A stretch of 30,928 bases of DNA from CAZDUS01 sp964508705 (lineage in GTDB: Bacteria; Verrucomicrobiota; Kiritimatiellia; CAIKKV01; CAITUY01): assembly GCA_964508705.1 (NCBI GenBank), contig CAZDUS010000024.1, positions 1 to 30,928 of the forward strand, read 5' to 3'. The first letter of the stretch is position 1. Each line of letters starts with the position of its first letter. A program made the position numbers and the translations under genes. Under the pieces are notes generated by a model. That model had not been told where the DNA came from and made no database searches. It saw nothing but the letters and a program-made list of their open reading frames with translations. This document shows positions 6,638 through 14,756 of the stretch, in pieces.

Positions 6638-7657
6638 TTACTTGAGGAAGTAATTACGCTCGATGATCACTTCCGCAATCTGGATAGCGTTCTGAGCGGC
6701 ACCCTTCCAGATGTTGTCGCCGCAGCACCACAACACCAGGCCGTTGTCACAGCTCTGATCCTTGCGAATGCGTCCCACCAGAACATCGTAGTTGCCTGAT
6801 GCGTCGATAGGCATCGGATAGACCGCGCTCTTGGGCTCGTCAACGAGGCGAACACCGGCGGACTTGGCAAGCAATCCCTTGGCTGCTTCAGCCGAGAGGG
6901 GCTTTTCGAACTCGGCGTGAATGGCGATGCTGTGTCCATTCAAGACCGGCACGCGCACGCAGGTTGTGGCGACCTTGATGGTGCCGTCTCCAAGGATCTT
7001 GTGAGTCTCCTTGCGCATTTTGATTTCCTCCGTGCTCTCGCCGGAATCGTCCTTGAACGATCCGACGGACGGAAGCAGGTTGAATGCGATTTGGTGCGGA
7101 TAAACTTCATGGGTCAAGGGTTGGTTGGCGGCCCAGGCCTTGGCTTGGGCTTCCAGTTCCTTGATGGCGGCACTGCCGGTGCCGGAGACCGCCTGATAGG
7201 TGCTGGCAACGAGCCGACGAATCCTCGCGGCCTTGTGAAGGGCGGACAAGGGCATCAACGCAATGATCGTGCTGCAATTTGGATTGGCGATGAGACCCTT
7301 ATGTCCCTTGATGGCCTCAGGATTGATTTCCGGAATAATCAGGGGGACGTTTGGATCCATGCGGAAATCGTCACCGTTATCGATGACGATACACCCGCGC
7401 TTGACGGCTTCCATGCCCAGCGTCTGGGAGGCGCCCTTGGCGCCCTCGGTGCCGGCGAAGAACGCGAAGTCCATGCCTTCGAATGCTTCAGGACGGGCAA
7501 CCTTGACGGGATAGGAGACGCCATCAATGATTTCCTCCCGCTCGCTACGGGCAAGGATTGTCAGGGACTTGGTGGGGAAGTTGCGTTTCTTGAGCAGGCG
7601 GACCATTTCGGTTCCGACGGCGCCGATTCCCACAACACAAACATTATACTGCTTCAT
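6638..7657 (-). CDS. asd: Aspartate-semialdehyde dehydrogenase
   Basis: The enzyme converts L-aspartyl-4-phosphate to L-aspartate-4-semialdehyde with NADPH, the branch-point step for lysine/diaminopimelate, threonine and methionine. The 339-aa protein has an N-terminal nucleotide-binding fold (VVGIGAVGTEMVRLL, 8-22), FFAGTEGA (67-74), and the catalytic cysteine in NPNCST (C128). It continues with a TYQAVSGTG segment (about 153-161) and a C-terminal RVPVLNGHS motif carrying the active-site His. The length is normal. ATG 7657 is preferred over GTG 7663 because AAGGAA lies 7 bp before the ATG. It follows leuB with 15 bp between the leuB stop and the ATG, in one transcription unit that ends in the terminator at 6571-6611. 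Confidence in function is high. Confidence 0.93.
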   Translation of the reverse strand: MKQYNVCVVGIGAVGTEMVRLLKKRNFPTKSLTILARSEREEIIDGVSYPVKVARPEAFEGMDFAFFAGTEGAKGASQTLGMEAVKRGCIVIDNGDDFRMDPNVPLIIPEINPEAIKGHKGLIANPNCSTIIALMPLSALHKAARIRRLVASTYQAVSGTGSAAIKELEAQAKAWAANQPLTHEVYPHQIAFNLLPSVGSFKDDSGESTEEIKMRKETHKILGDGTIKVATTCVRVPVLNGHSIAIHAEFEKPLSAEAAKGLLAKSAGVRLVDEPKSAVYPMPIDASGNYDVLVGRIRKDQSCDNGLVLWCCGDNIWKGAAQNAIQIAEVIIERNYFLK

Positions 7658-7672
7658 GATCACTTTCCTTCG

Positions 7673-8749
7673 TTACACGTTTTCGGCCACGAGATCGCCC
7701 ACTTGCGAGGTCGTGAAGCCCATTTTTCCGGCAGACTGGCTCTTCATCTTGGTGATGACCTTGGCCATGGCGGCTTCGACGGCGGCGGCGGCCTTGCGTT
7801 CGCCGATCGTGTCGAGCATCAGGCCCGCGGCGCCAATGGCGGCCATCGGGTTGATGACGCCCAGCCCGGTGTACTTGGGTGCGCTACCGCCCATGGGTTC
7901 GAACATGGAGACGCCTTCGGGATTGATGTTGCCACCCGCGGCTATGCCCAGACCGCCCTGAATCATGGCTCCGAGGTCCGTGATGATGTCGCCGAAAAGA
8001 TTTTCGGTGACGGCCACATCGAACCATTCCGGGTTCTTGACGAACCACATATTGGCCGCATCCACATGATTGTAATCGCGCGGAATTTCCGGATAGAACT
8101 TCTGGCCCATTTCCTCGAAGGCGCGGAACCAGAGGTCGCCGCAGTGGGTAAGTACATTGCGCTTATGAATGAGGGTGATGGGTTTTTTCGCGTACCTGGG
8201 GTTGGACTCGTTGCGGCGCTTCTTGAATTCGAAGGCATAGCGCAGGCAACGATCCACAGTGCGGCGGTCGTACACCATCAATTGTGTGGCGATTTCCTCG
8301 GTGGTTCCCACGCGGGTGGCGCCGCCGAGGCCGGTGTAGATTCCGCCAGAGTTCTCGCGGATGACGACAAAGTCGATGTCTTCAGGTTTCTTGTCCTTGA
8401 GGGGGGTGTCCACTCCTGGATAGAGTTTCACCGGGCGCAGGTTGATATACTGGTCCAGGGCGAAACGAAGTTTGAGCAGGATGCCGACCTCGAGAATGCC
8501 GGGCTTGACGTCCGGATGGCCGATGGCGCCCAGGAAAATGGAGTCGTGCTTTGCAAGTTCATCCGCGGCGTTGGCCGGCAAAACCTCGCCGGTACGCAGG
8601 TAGCGGTCGCCGCCAAAGTCATAAGGGGTTAATGCGAGTTTGAAGTTGAACTTGGAGGAGGCGGCTTCAATGACCTTCAGGCCTTCCTTGACGACTTCCG
8701 GACCGGTTCCGTCTCCGGGGAGAACGGCAATCTTATAGGTTTTGCTCAT
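7673..8749 (-). CDS. leuB: 3-isopropylmalate dehydrogenase (isocitrate/isopropylmalate dehydrogenase family)
   Basis: The 358-aa enzyme oxidatively decarboxylates 3-isopropylmalate to 2-oxoisocaproate with NAD in leucine synthesis. Visible family features include the N-terminal LPGDGTGPEVV (about 9-19), the substrate loop LRFALDQYINLRPVKLYP (about 93-110), and RENSGGIYTG (about 130-139). The metal-binding helix DAANMWFV and the FGDIITDLGAMIQGGLG segment follow, then the NAD-binding GGSAPKYTGLGVINPMA. The Leu-Arg-x-x-x-x-x-x-x-Asn-Leu-Arg-Pro loop fits isopropylmalate (or tartrate/malate) substrates rather than isocitrate. The GGSAPKYTG variant differs from the usual HGSAPDIAG, so a relative acting on another 2-hydroxy acid is not excluded. 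It is the first gene of the leuB-asd unit. Confidence 0.82.
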   Translation of the reverse strand: MSKTYKIAVLPGDGTGPEVVKEGLKVIEAASSKFNFKLALTPYDFGGDRYLRTGEVLPANAADELAKHDSIFLGAIGHPDVKPGILEVGILLKLRFALDQYINLRPVKLYPGVDTPLKDKKPEDIDFVVIRENSGGIYTGLGGATRVGTTEEIATQLMVYDRRTVDRCLRYAFEFKKRRNESNPRYAKKPITLIHKRNVLTHCGDLWFRAFEEMGQKFYPEIPRDYNHVDAANMWFVKNPEWFDVAVTENLFGDIITDLGAMIQGGLGIAAGGNINPEGVSMFEPMGGSAPKYTGLGVINPMAAIGAAGLMLDTIGERKAAAAVEAAMAKVITKMKSQSAGKMGFTTSQVGDLVAENV

Positions 8750-8847
8750 GTGTATTCCTTGTTGTCTCGTGATACTTCCTTGATTTAAAAGGCCCGTAAT
8801 GCTACCTGATGGATTGTCAGCTAGTCCAGAAAAACTTGGAGTTCCCT

Positions 8848-10062
8848 GTGAATTTTCGACACAAGATGGATGTGGGGCTATTTATCCTGCGCGAGTCGGT
8901 TCGCTCGTTCATCCGGCATCGTGGTGTCGAAAAGGCGGCTGTGCTGGCTTATAACAGTTTCTTTGCGCTGTTTGCGGTCTTTTTGCTGGTGCTATTCGTC
9001 GTCGGGCAGATCATGGCGTCGTCGGAAGCGGCCATGGGGGCGGTGGAGCGGATGGCGGCACAGTTGTTTCCGCTTGGTAGCGACAGTATCATGAGGGAGG
9101 TGCGTGGGCTCGCGGAGCAGAGGTTATGGGGACTGCTCAGCTTGCCGATCCTTTTCTGGACCGTGACACCGCTGGCGGCGGCGATTCGTGGTGCCTTTGA
9201 CCAGGCCTATGGACATGATCGCGATTTGCCGTTTTTCAAGGAACGGTTAATGGATGTGCTGGCTGTTTCCATGATGCTTTTGTTGCTGGTGGCCCTTGTT
9301 ATCACCGAGATTGTTTATGCGATTGTCTTGTCGGTTCTGGCTGGGCGGTTATCTTTTCTTGTCCGCATGGCGGATATGGTTATCCCTTTGCTGGTGACCG
9401 TGGGACTTCTCACCTTCCTGCACTATGCGTTCACGCCCGGCAAAACCCGGATCGCGGGGGTGCTTGCGGGTTCAGTTGTCTCAGCGCTGTTCCTGACGCT
9501 GATTGGACCGATCATGACGGCCATCATGCAGTTTAATCCAAACTTTGGAGTGGCGTTTGGTTCGTTAAAGGCGGTTTTCATCCTTCTGCTTTGGGTGCAT
9601 TACTCTTACATGGCCATACTGATCGGCGTGGAGCTTAGCGCAAATTTTGTCCACCGTGACGCATTGATGGTCCGCGAGTTGTTCGAGACTCCGGATATAC
9701 TGCGTCAAAACATTGAGCGGTTGGGGAAGATGGTCAAAACGTACGAAGGCGGCGATGTGGTGTTCAGGGAGGGAGATGAGGGGAGCAACATGTTTTTTGT
9801 TGTTCAGGGCGAGGTTGAGATGACCAGGGGAGGCCAAGTATTGCGAGTGATGAAGGCTGGTGAATATTTTGGTGAAATGGCGATGTTGTTGAAAGCCAGC
9901 AGGGCGGCCACGGCCACGGTTAAGGGGGGGGCGGCCCGTATTGTGACTATCCCGGCGGCTAACATCGAGGCCGTGCTGGCGCAGAACCCCAAGATTGCTC
10001 TTACAGTGCTGAGGGAGATGGCGGACAGGTTGCGAAAGACGGATATCTTGCTGAAGGATTGA
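8848..10062 (+). CDS. YihY/BrkB-family membrane protein fused to a cyclic nucleotide-binding domain
   Basis: The N-terminal about 275 residues form a YihY/BrkB (once annotated as RNase BN) membrane domain with about six hydrophobic helices. Signature features are the early AAVLAYNSFFALFAVFLLVL helix, the re-entrant PLAAAIRGAFDQAYG segment, and a TFLHYAFTPGKTRIAGVLAG segment before LLLWVHYSYMAILIGVELSA. The C-terminal about 110 residues are a cNMP-binding/CAP_ED beta barrel: YEGGDVVFREGDEGSNMFFV, GEVEM, and the phosphate-binding cassette YFGEMAMLLKASRAATATV with its Arg. This suggests an inner-membrane protein gated by a cyclic nucleotide; its transported or flipped substrate is unknown. The GTG start at 8848 is chosen because GGAG (8838-8841) is 6 bp upstream; an in-frame ATG at 8809 lacks an SD. 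It is divergent from leuB, and amrS follows 33 bp downstream. Confidence 0.85.
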   Translation: MNFRHKMDVGLFILRESVRSFIRHRGVEKAAVLAYNSFFALFAVFLLVLFVVGQIMASSEAAMGAVERMAAQLFPLGSDSIMREVRGLAEQRLWGLLSLPILFWTVTPLAAAIRGAFDQAYGHDRDLPFFKERLMDVLAVSMMLLLLVALVITEIVYAIVLSVLAGRLSFLVRMADMVIPLLVTVGLLTFLHYAFTPGKTRIAGVLAGSVVSALFLTLIGPIMTAIMQFNPNFGVAFGSLKAVFILLLWVHYSYMAILIGVELSANFVHRDALMVRELFETPDILRQNIERLGKMVKTYEGGDVVFREGDEGSNMFFVVQGEVEMTRGGQVLRVMKAGEYFGEMAMLLKASRAATATVKGGAARIVTIPAANIEAVLAQNPKIALTVLREMADRLRKTDILLKD

Positions 10063-10095
10063 CGGCGTTCAGATTCGGGTTTAAGGGGTGGGATT

Positions 10096-11109
10096 ATGAA
10101 GGCGGGCGAGAAAAATCTTCGTGTGGCCGAATATTGGAAGAAAAACGGCGACGGTGTGGTGACGTGCGGGTTATGTCCACATCATTGCCGACTGAAAGAT
10201 GGACAGACAGGGATTTGCAAGGTTCGTGCGGTTCGTGGCGGAGAGTTGATGGCGCTTGGGTATGGGCTGATATCGGCGGCGCACATTGATCCCATAGAGA
10301 AGAAGCCGCTTTATCATTTTCATCCCGGGTCGCGGGTTTACAGCATTGGCGGGTGGGGGTGTAATCTGGGATGTGTGTTTTGCCAGAACTGGACTCTCTC
10401 GCAGAGAATGGAATTCCACGGTGTCTTGCATACGCCGCGTGAACTGATCAGCCGGGCCGTGGACAGCGGATGCGGACTGATTGCGTATACCTACAACGAG
10501 CCGGTGGTGGGGTATGAATTTGTTCGAGATTGCTGTCTGCTCGCGCGGGAGAGCGGTCTCAAGAATGTCCTGGTGACGAACGGTTACATTGAGCGTGAGC
10601 CTGCCGAGTCCTTGTTGCCGATGGTGGATGCGTTGAACGTCGATATCAAAAGCATGCGGCAGGATTTCTATCGGAAACAATGTCGTGGCACATTAACGCC
10701 GGTGTTGGACTTTTGTGTGTTGGCTCATGAAGCTGGCCGGCATCTTGAGATCACCAATCTTGTGATTCCCGGTTTGAATGATGACGAGTGTGATTTCGAG
10801 CAGTTGGGGCAGTGGATCAGCGCGTCATTGGGTGACAAGGTGCCGTTGCACTTGAGCGCCTATCATCCGGACTACAAGGTGGACATTCCCGCAACGTCGG
10901 CTTCAACGTTGATGAAGGCGGCGGGGATTTGCCGCCGTTACCTGAAGTATGTGTACATTGGCAATGTTGCGGTGGAGGACAATTGCACGAATTGTCCAGG
11001 GTGTGGGGCGACCCTGATTGTGAGGGAGGGGTATCACACGCGTGTGTCTGGCGTACGAGGTGGACTTTGCGCAAGTTGCAAGCGCCCCGTGGATGTGGTC
11101 GGGGCCTGA
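10096..11109 (+). CDS. amrS: AmmeMemoRadiSam system radical SAM enzyme
   Basis: This 337-aa radical SAM protein is of the AmrS (PflA-like) type. It has an N-terminal cysteine cluster C24-x2-C27-x3-C31 with C41 (LCPHHCRLKDGQTGICKVR), then the cluster-binding CNLGCVFC (C89, C93, C96) with the following QNW. Downstream are the YTYNEP, TNGYI and LNVDIKS segments characteristic of this family. The C terminus adds a zinc-ribbon-like set, C297/C300/C303 and C325/C328. Family members reductively cleave SAM using a 4Fe-4S cluster; in AmmeMemoRadiSam loci they occur with AmrA and AmrB proteins, whose joint reaction is unclear. Neither partner is in this window. A G-rich SD (AGGGGTGGG) precedes the ATG. 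Probably co-transcribed with the YihY-cNMP gene 33 bp upstream. Confidence 0.88.
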   Translation: MKAGEKNLRVAEYWKKNGDGVVTCGLCPHHCRLKDGQTGICKVRAVRGGELMALGYGLISAAHIDPIEKKPLYHFHPGSRVYSIGGWGCNLGCVFCQNWTLSQRMEFHGVLHTPRELISRAVDSGCGLIAYTYNEPVVGYEFVRDCCLLARESGLKNVLVTNGYIEREPAESLLPMVDALNVDIKSMRQDFYRKQCRGTLTPVLDFCVLAHEAGRHLEITNLVIPGLNDDECDFEQLGQWISASLGDKVPLHLSAYHPDYKVDIPATSASTLMKAAGICRRYLKYVYIGNVAVEDNCTNCPGCGATLIVREGYHTRVSGVRGGLCASCKRPVDVVGA

Positions 11110-11129
11110 GCTTAATGATATGCCCCGAC
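11098..11129. repeat. Hairpin between convergent amrS and ppiD-like genes
   Basis: An 8-bp perfect stem GTCGGGGC (11098-11105) with GCCCCGAC (11122-11129) and a 16-nt loop spans the amrS stop. It sits between two convergent genes and may end both transcripts, although neither side has a T-run. Confidence 0.4.
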
Positions 11130-11157
11130 CTATAAGCCGATGCGAAAGACGGATTGA

Positions 11158-12843
11158 TCAGGGTTCGTCCACGTCTGCGGGAGTCGCCAGAACCGTGCTA
11201 TCGGTCTTCTTGCCAGTTTGCAGGAGGTAGTTCTGGAACTCCGTGAAGATGATCCTGCCGAGCCGACGGGAGTTGCTGGTGCCCAACTGGGTCCGAACTG
11301 CATTGATGTCTTCCACAGAGCCCGGAGCCCGATCCAGAAGATAGGAGATCATGTAGGATTCATCGACGGGAATGATCTCGGTCAGTTCGCCGGGGTTGTG
11401 GTTGGATAGCTCCTCGAATATCTCCTGTTTGGAGAGTGCTTCCGGTGCGCTGTAGGCGGTGAAATAATCGCTGGTGGAAACATTCAGCATTTGTTGCCGG
11501 GCGATGGCTATGAAGCTTTCTTTCCGGGCCAAGCCGTCGCTAAAGGACCTGTGCATGGACTTTGCCTTGGCAGAGATGGCGTCGGAGACGGCTTTTGCGC
11601 GGGCGGGGGCAACCACATCTTTTTTCACGGTCTCAAAGGAAGGGAGATACGGCTCGGTGTTGGTGGCCAAGGCAAGGACGTAGACGTGGTCCTTGGTGGT
11701 GACGGCGTCGCTGACGTATTCATCCGGGGTCGGGCTCAATCGGAATGCGGATGTCACCAGGTCCTGACTGTCGTCAAGGCCGGGGAATTCCGAGGAGGCG
11801 TCAAACAGCGCGGAGGTTAGGACGGTGAGCCCGAGGTCCTGAGCCACTTTTTCAAAGGGTGTGATATTGCCTTCGCGTGAAGGGGCGAGGGCAATGATCA
11901 TGTCGGTCGCCTTGTCGCGAGCCGTTTGGGTTGCCTCGGTCCACAGAAGTTGATTTGAGATGGCGCCACGGACCTCATCCAGCGGGATGATCGTGCGAGT
12001 GACGTTTGTGCCAGTACTGGCGCTGTTGGTGTCCACCGTGGTGAATTCATCGGTGTGCGTGTCGTAGTAGTCGTCGATCGAGTCTGCGGTGATCGAGGCG
12101 GCGGCGAGATGATTCGAGATGGGGAAGGCCACATAGCGAACGCTGACCTTCGCAGGCACCATGAACTCATTGGTGTTGGCGTTGAAATAGGCGCGCAGGT
12201 CATCGTCTGACGGTTCGACATAGGCGTCGGTTACCGAGTTTGAATCAATGGTTACATATTGGATGCTGAACCGATCGGCATAACGGGCGACCAATCGCTG
12301 CATGGTGGAGGGATCAACCCAGGTGGAGGCTGTCGTCAGGTTGTGGAGTTTCTGGAGAATAATACTTTCCCGGAGGTAATTCTCGAACTGGGCGGCTGAG
12401 GTTCCGAGGTTAGCCAATGTGTTCATTACGAACTGCTGATAGCGCGCCTTGCTGAAAACGCCATTCTCATGGAACGAGGGGTCGCGTGTCAACAGGACGA
12501 GAACTTCTTCCTTGGTGGACTTGATGCCGAGTTTCTCCGCTGTCCGGAGGGCGGCGATACGACGCCAAGCTTCCTCGCGCAGTTCCTTGTCGATCTCCGG
12601 TGTCAGGCGGAGAATCCGTCCGGTCATGAGGCATAGTTCCAAGTAGGTGTTGAAGCGTGCCAGTCGAAGTTCATTGTCGGTGACGGGTTGGCCATCCAAG
12701 GAGCCGATCTGGCTGCGTGTTGAGGGTGCGTCACAACCGCCTTGCGGTGTGAAGAAACCGACAAACGTGATGATGACGATACCGCCGATAATCCACCAGA
12801 CGATGCGGTTGCGAATCATTTTGTTGAATTTTGTGATCAGCAT
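11158..12843 (-). CDS. PpiD/SurA-like membrane-anchored periplasmic folding factor
   Basis: This 561-aa protein begins MLITKFNKMIRNRIVWWIIG with one TM anchor (about 13-32), followed by a large exported part. About residues 45-190 match a SurA_N/PpiD N-terminal chaperone domain: GxLDGQPVTDNELRLARFN, then a helical region with SFHENGVFSKARYQQFV (compare the FxxxGxFdxxxYxxfL motif of PpiD) and FENYLRESIILQKL. After it come repeated segments with FMVPAKVSVRYVAFPI that resemble the linker to parvulin domains, but no clear parvulin active site is visible, as in the degenerate domain of PpiD. The likely role is a holdase assisting newly secreted proteins. The start at 12843 is preferred over 12924 because the anchor follows immediately and AAGGA lies about 10 bp upstream. 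It lies 106 bp after the ech operon, with a terminator between. Confidence 0.72.
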   Translation of the reverse strand: MLITKFNKMIRNRIVWWIIGGIVIITFVGFFTPQGGCDAPSTRSQIGSLDGQPVTDNELRLARFNTYLELCLMTGRILRLTPEIDKELREEAWRRIAALRTAEKLGIKSTKEEVLVLLTRDPSFHENGVFSKARYQQFVMNTLANLGTSAAQFENYLRESIILQKLHNLTTASTWVDPSTMQRLVARYADRFSIQYVTIDSNSVTDAYVEPSDDDLRAYFNANTNEFMVPAKVSVRYVAFPISNHLAAASITADSIDDYYDTHTDEFTTVDTNSASTGTNVTRTIIPLDEVRGAISNQLLWTEATQTARDKATDMIIALAPSREGNITPFEKVAQDLGLTVLTSALFDASSEFPGLDDSQDLVTSAFRLSPTPDEYVSDAVTTKDHVYVLALATNTEPYLPSFETVKKDVVAPARAKAVSDAISAKAKSMHRSFSDGLARKESFIAIARQQMLNVSTSDYFTAYSAPEALSKQEIFEELSNHNPGELTEIIPVDESYMISYLLDRAPGSVEDINAVRTQLGTSNSRRLGRIIFTEFQNYLLQTGKKTDSTVLATPADVDEP

Positions 12844-12878
12844 AGGTGTACGATCCTTATTCAATAATTGACTGAAAT

Positions 12879-12917
12879 GAAAAGAAAACGCGCCATGTAT
12901 ACTGGGTTCATGGCGCG
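12879..12917 (-). terminator. Rho-independent terminator of the ech operon
   Basis: On the minus strand a 9-bp perfect stem CGCGCCATG/CATGGCGCG (12909-12917 with 12889-12897) with an 11-nt loop is followed by TTTTCTTTTC. It lies about 33 bp after the echF stop and before the ppiD-like start, so the hydrogenase operon ends here. Confidence 0.85.
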
Positions 12918-12949
12918 GTGTCAAATGCGCAGGAAGCGCGCGGGTGTGA

Positions 12950-13252
12950 TTATTTCGAGGGGGTGAAGTGATGCTCGTTCATCACGATGCATTTCTTCGG
13001 GCAAACCTCGACGCAATATCCACAAACAATGCAGGCGTAAGGGTTCAGGGTCCAGGATTTTGGGTCCCGTTTGACGTCCAGGGCGTTTGCCGGGCAACGT
13101 TTCTGGCAGGCGCCGCAGAAGATGCACTTATCGATTTCAATGTCGATGTGGCCGCGGGTCCCGCTTGGTGCGGCGCGTTTGACCGTGGGGTACATCCGGG
13201 TGTCCGGTGCCGAGGTGAGTTTGCTGAAAATGCTTCCGATTAAGTTAATCAT
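12950..13252 (-). CDS. echF: Ech-type hydrogenase ferredoxin subunit (2x[4Fe-4S], NuoI-like)
   Basis: This 100-aa polyferredoxin subunit passes electrons from ferredoxin toward the hydrogenase small subunit. It shows two classic CxxCxxCxxxCP clusters: C43/C46/C49/C53 (CIFCGACQKRCP) and C74/C77/C80/C84 (CIVCGYCVEVCP). ATG 13252 is preferred to an upstream in-frame ATG at 13270 that would lie inside echE; GGAG is 8 bp before it. It is the last gene of the six-gene operon, with 2 bp between the echE stop and its ATG. An N-terminal stretch (about 1-35) replaces the longer N terminus of NuoI. Confidence 0.9.
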   Translation of the reverse strand: MINLIGSIFSKLTSAPDTRMYPTVKRAAPSGTRGHIDIEIDKCIFCGACQKRCPANALDVKRDPKSWTLNPYACIVCGYCVEVCPKKCIVMNEHHFTPSK

Positions 13253-13254
13253 GG

Positions 13255-14334
13255 TTAGCGCTCCGTACAACTAATGCAGGGGTCGATACAAATGGCAATG
13301 ACAGGGACATCGGCCAATTGGCAGCCCGTCAGCATGTGCAGAAGGGGCGGCAAGTTGGCGAAGGTGGGAGTCCGGACGCGGAAGCGTTCCAAATTACGCG
13401 ACCCGTTGCCCTTGATGTAGAAGTTCAGTTCGCCGCGCGGCTGTTCGATCCGGGCGAGAACCTCGCCGGTCGGACTGCCTTTGACGGGGACGGAAATGGG
13501 GCCGGCGGGCATTTTGCCGAGTGCCTGACGCACCAAGTCGGCCGAGGTGCCGATTTCCTTCACCCGGACGAGGGTTCGAGCATAGCAGTCGCCAGCCTGT
13601 TCGGTCACCATTTTGAAGTTCAGTTCGCCGTAGGCGGCGTATCCGCTTTCGCGCAGGTCCATGGTGACGCCGCTGGCGCGAGCCACGGGGCCGACAGCGC
13701 CAAGCTCATGGGCTTGTTGTTTCGGTAACACGCCGACGCCGACCAGACGTTGCTTGACGCTGTAGTCATCCACGAGCGCGGGGAGGACGGAGGAGAGTTG
13801 GTTTTCGATCTCGTCCAACTGCTTCAGGATGTAGGTTGCCTGCTCGGGCGAGATGTCACGCTTGACGCCGCCGATGTTGCAAACGCCTAGAATGACGCGG
13901 CCACCGGTGGTTTTCTCCATGATATCCAGAACGAGTTCACGCACCTGCCAGAGGCGCATGAAGAGGTTCTCAAACCCGAACGCATCCGCCAGGAGGCCGA
14001 GGATGAGCAAGTGACTGTGAATGCGGTGAACTTCGGCCCAGACGACGCGGAGGAAGCGGGCTCGGTCAGGCACGGTCACGCCCATGAGGGACTCAATGCC
14101 CTGGCAGTAGTTCTGTGAGTGCATGAAACTGCAGATGCCGCAGATGCGCTCAGCCAGATATACGTCTTGAACATAATCCTTCTTTTCGGCGATCTTCTCC
14201 AGGCCACGGTGGACATAACCGACCACAGGGAGGGCTTCGACGATCTTCTCGTCTTCCATGACGAGCCGAAGCTGGATTGGCTCGGGGAGGACAGGGTGCT
14301 GGGGTCCAAAAGGGATTGTGTTACGGCGAATCAT
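13255..14334 (-). CDS. echE: Ech-type [NiFe] hydrogenase large subunit (NuoD-like)
   Basis: This 359-aa catalytic subunit carries the NiFe active site that reduces protons to H2 or oxidises H2. Both nickel-ligand motifs are intact: L1 RICGIC (C65, C68) and L2 DPCISCTER (C353, C356) at the very C terminus. These cysteines are absent from the NuoD of respiratory complex I, so this is a true group 4 hydrogenase, not a complex I fragment. The protein ends three residues after C356, with no C-terminal extension. Known EchE and CooH subunits also lack the tail that a maturation protease would remove. The N terminus (NTIPFGPQHPVLPEP) is typical of Ech/Coo subunits. The start overlaps the echD stop as ATGA. 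HypA-F maturation genes are not in the window. Confidence 0.93.
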   Translation of the reverse strand: MIRRNTIPFGPQHPVLPEPIQLRLVMEDEKIVEALPVVGYVHRGLEKIAEKKDYVQDVYLAERICGICSFMHSQNYCQGIESLMGVTVPDRARFLRVVWAEVHRIHSHLLILGLLADAFGFENLFMRLWQVRELVLDIMEKTTGGRVILGVCNIGGVKRDISPEQATYILKQLDEIENQLSSVLPALVDDYSVKQRLVGVGVLPKQQAHELGAVGPVARASGVTMDLRESGYAAYGELNFKMVTEQAGDCYARTLVRVKEIGTSADLVRQALGKMPAGPISVPVKGSPTGEVLARIEQPRGELNFYIKGNGSRNLERFRVRTPTFANLPPLLHMLTGCQLADVPVIAICIDPCISCTER

Positions 14335-14741
14335 TGTACTGCCTCCTTGGTGGCGCCAGAGCGCGTGGTGTCGCGGATTTCCAAACCGATGCCGATGTGT
14401 CCCTTGTTCAGGGGGGCAACCGGAGCGCCATCGGAAAGGATAAAGCGCCCCTTGAAATCAATGGCCAAATCCTTGATTACGATGCCGAACAAGTCCTGTA
14501 TTTCGTTTTCGACCAGGACGGCGGCAAAGAAAAGATTTGAGATGCTAGGCAACTCCGTCCCCCGTGGAAGGCGCAGGCGCAGGTGCTTCAGCTCGTAGTT
14601 CTTGTCGAAATGGTAGAGGATATCGTGGGCGTCGGTCAGGTCACAGCAGGTCATCGTCACAAAACGATAGCCATCCTGCTTGGCTTTCCAGACCTCAACG
14701 GCCAACTGGTCTATGGTGATTTCTGATACATTGCTCAGCAT
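14331..14741 (-). CDS. echD: Ech-type hydrogenase subunit D (NuoC-like)
   Basis: This 136-aa NuoC-like subunit belongs to the hydrophilic arm and has no cofactor. The segment FAAVLVENEIQDLFGIVIKD (about 72-91) is the conserved NuoC signature, related to the E-x-E-x-x-D-(L/M)-(F/Y)-G motif; the following LAIDFKGRFIL matches the family's C-terminal part. The start is supported by AAAGG about 7 bp upstream. The stop overlaps the echE start by 4 bp (ATGA), so the two are translationally coupled. Short NuoC homologues like this are usual in Ech and Coo complexes, compared with the longer Nuo forms. Confidence 0.88.
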   Translation of the reverse strand: MLSNVSEITIDQLAVEVWKAKQDGYRFVTMTCCDLTDAHDILYHFDKNYELKHLRLRLPRGTELPSISNLFFAAVLVENEIQDLFGIVIKDLAIDFKGRFILSDGAPVAPLNKGHIGIGLEIRDTTRSGATKEAVQ

Positions 14742-14756
14742 GGGAATGACCTTTCT

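Noticed and set aside
6917..8632. A 571-codon plus-strand open frame across leuB and asd
   Set aside because: It is antisense to two clearly conserved enzymes. Its composition (His, Gly, Asp-rich) is typical of a mirror frame of a GC-rich gene, and it crosses the boundary between two genes.
12968..13728. Plus-strand frames opposite echF and echE
   Set aside because: These are antisense to firmly identified hydrogenase subunits and have no start signals.
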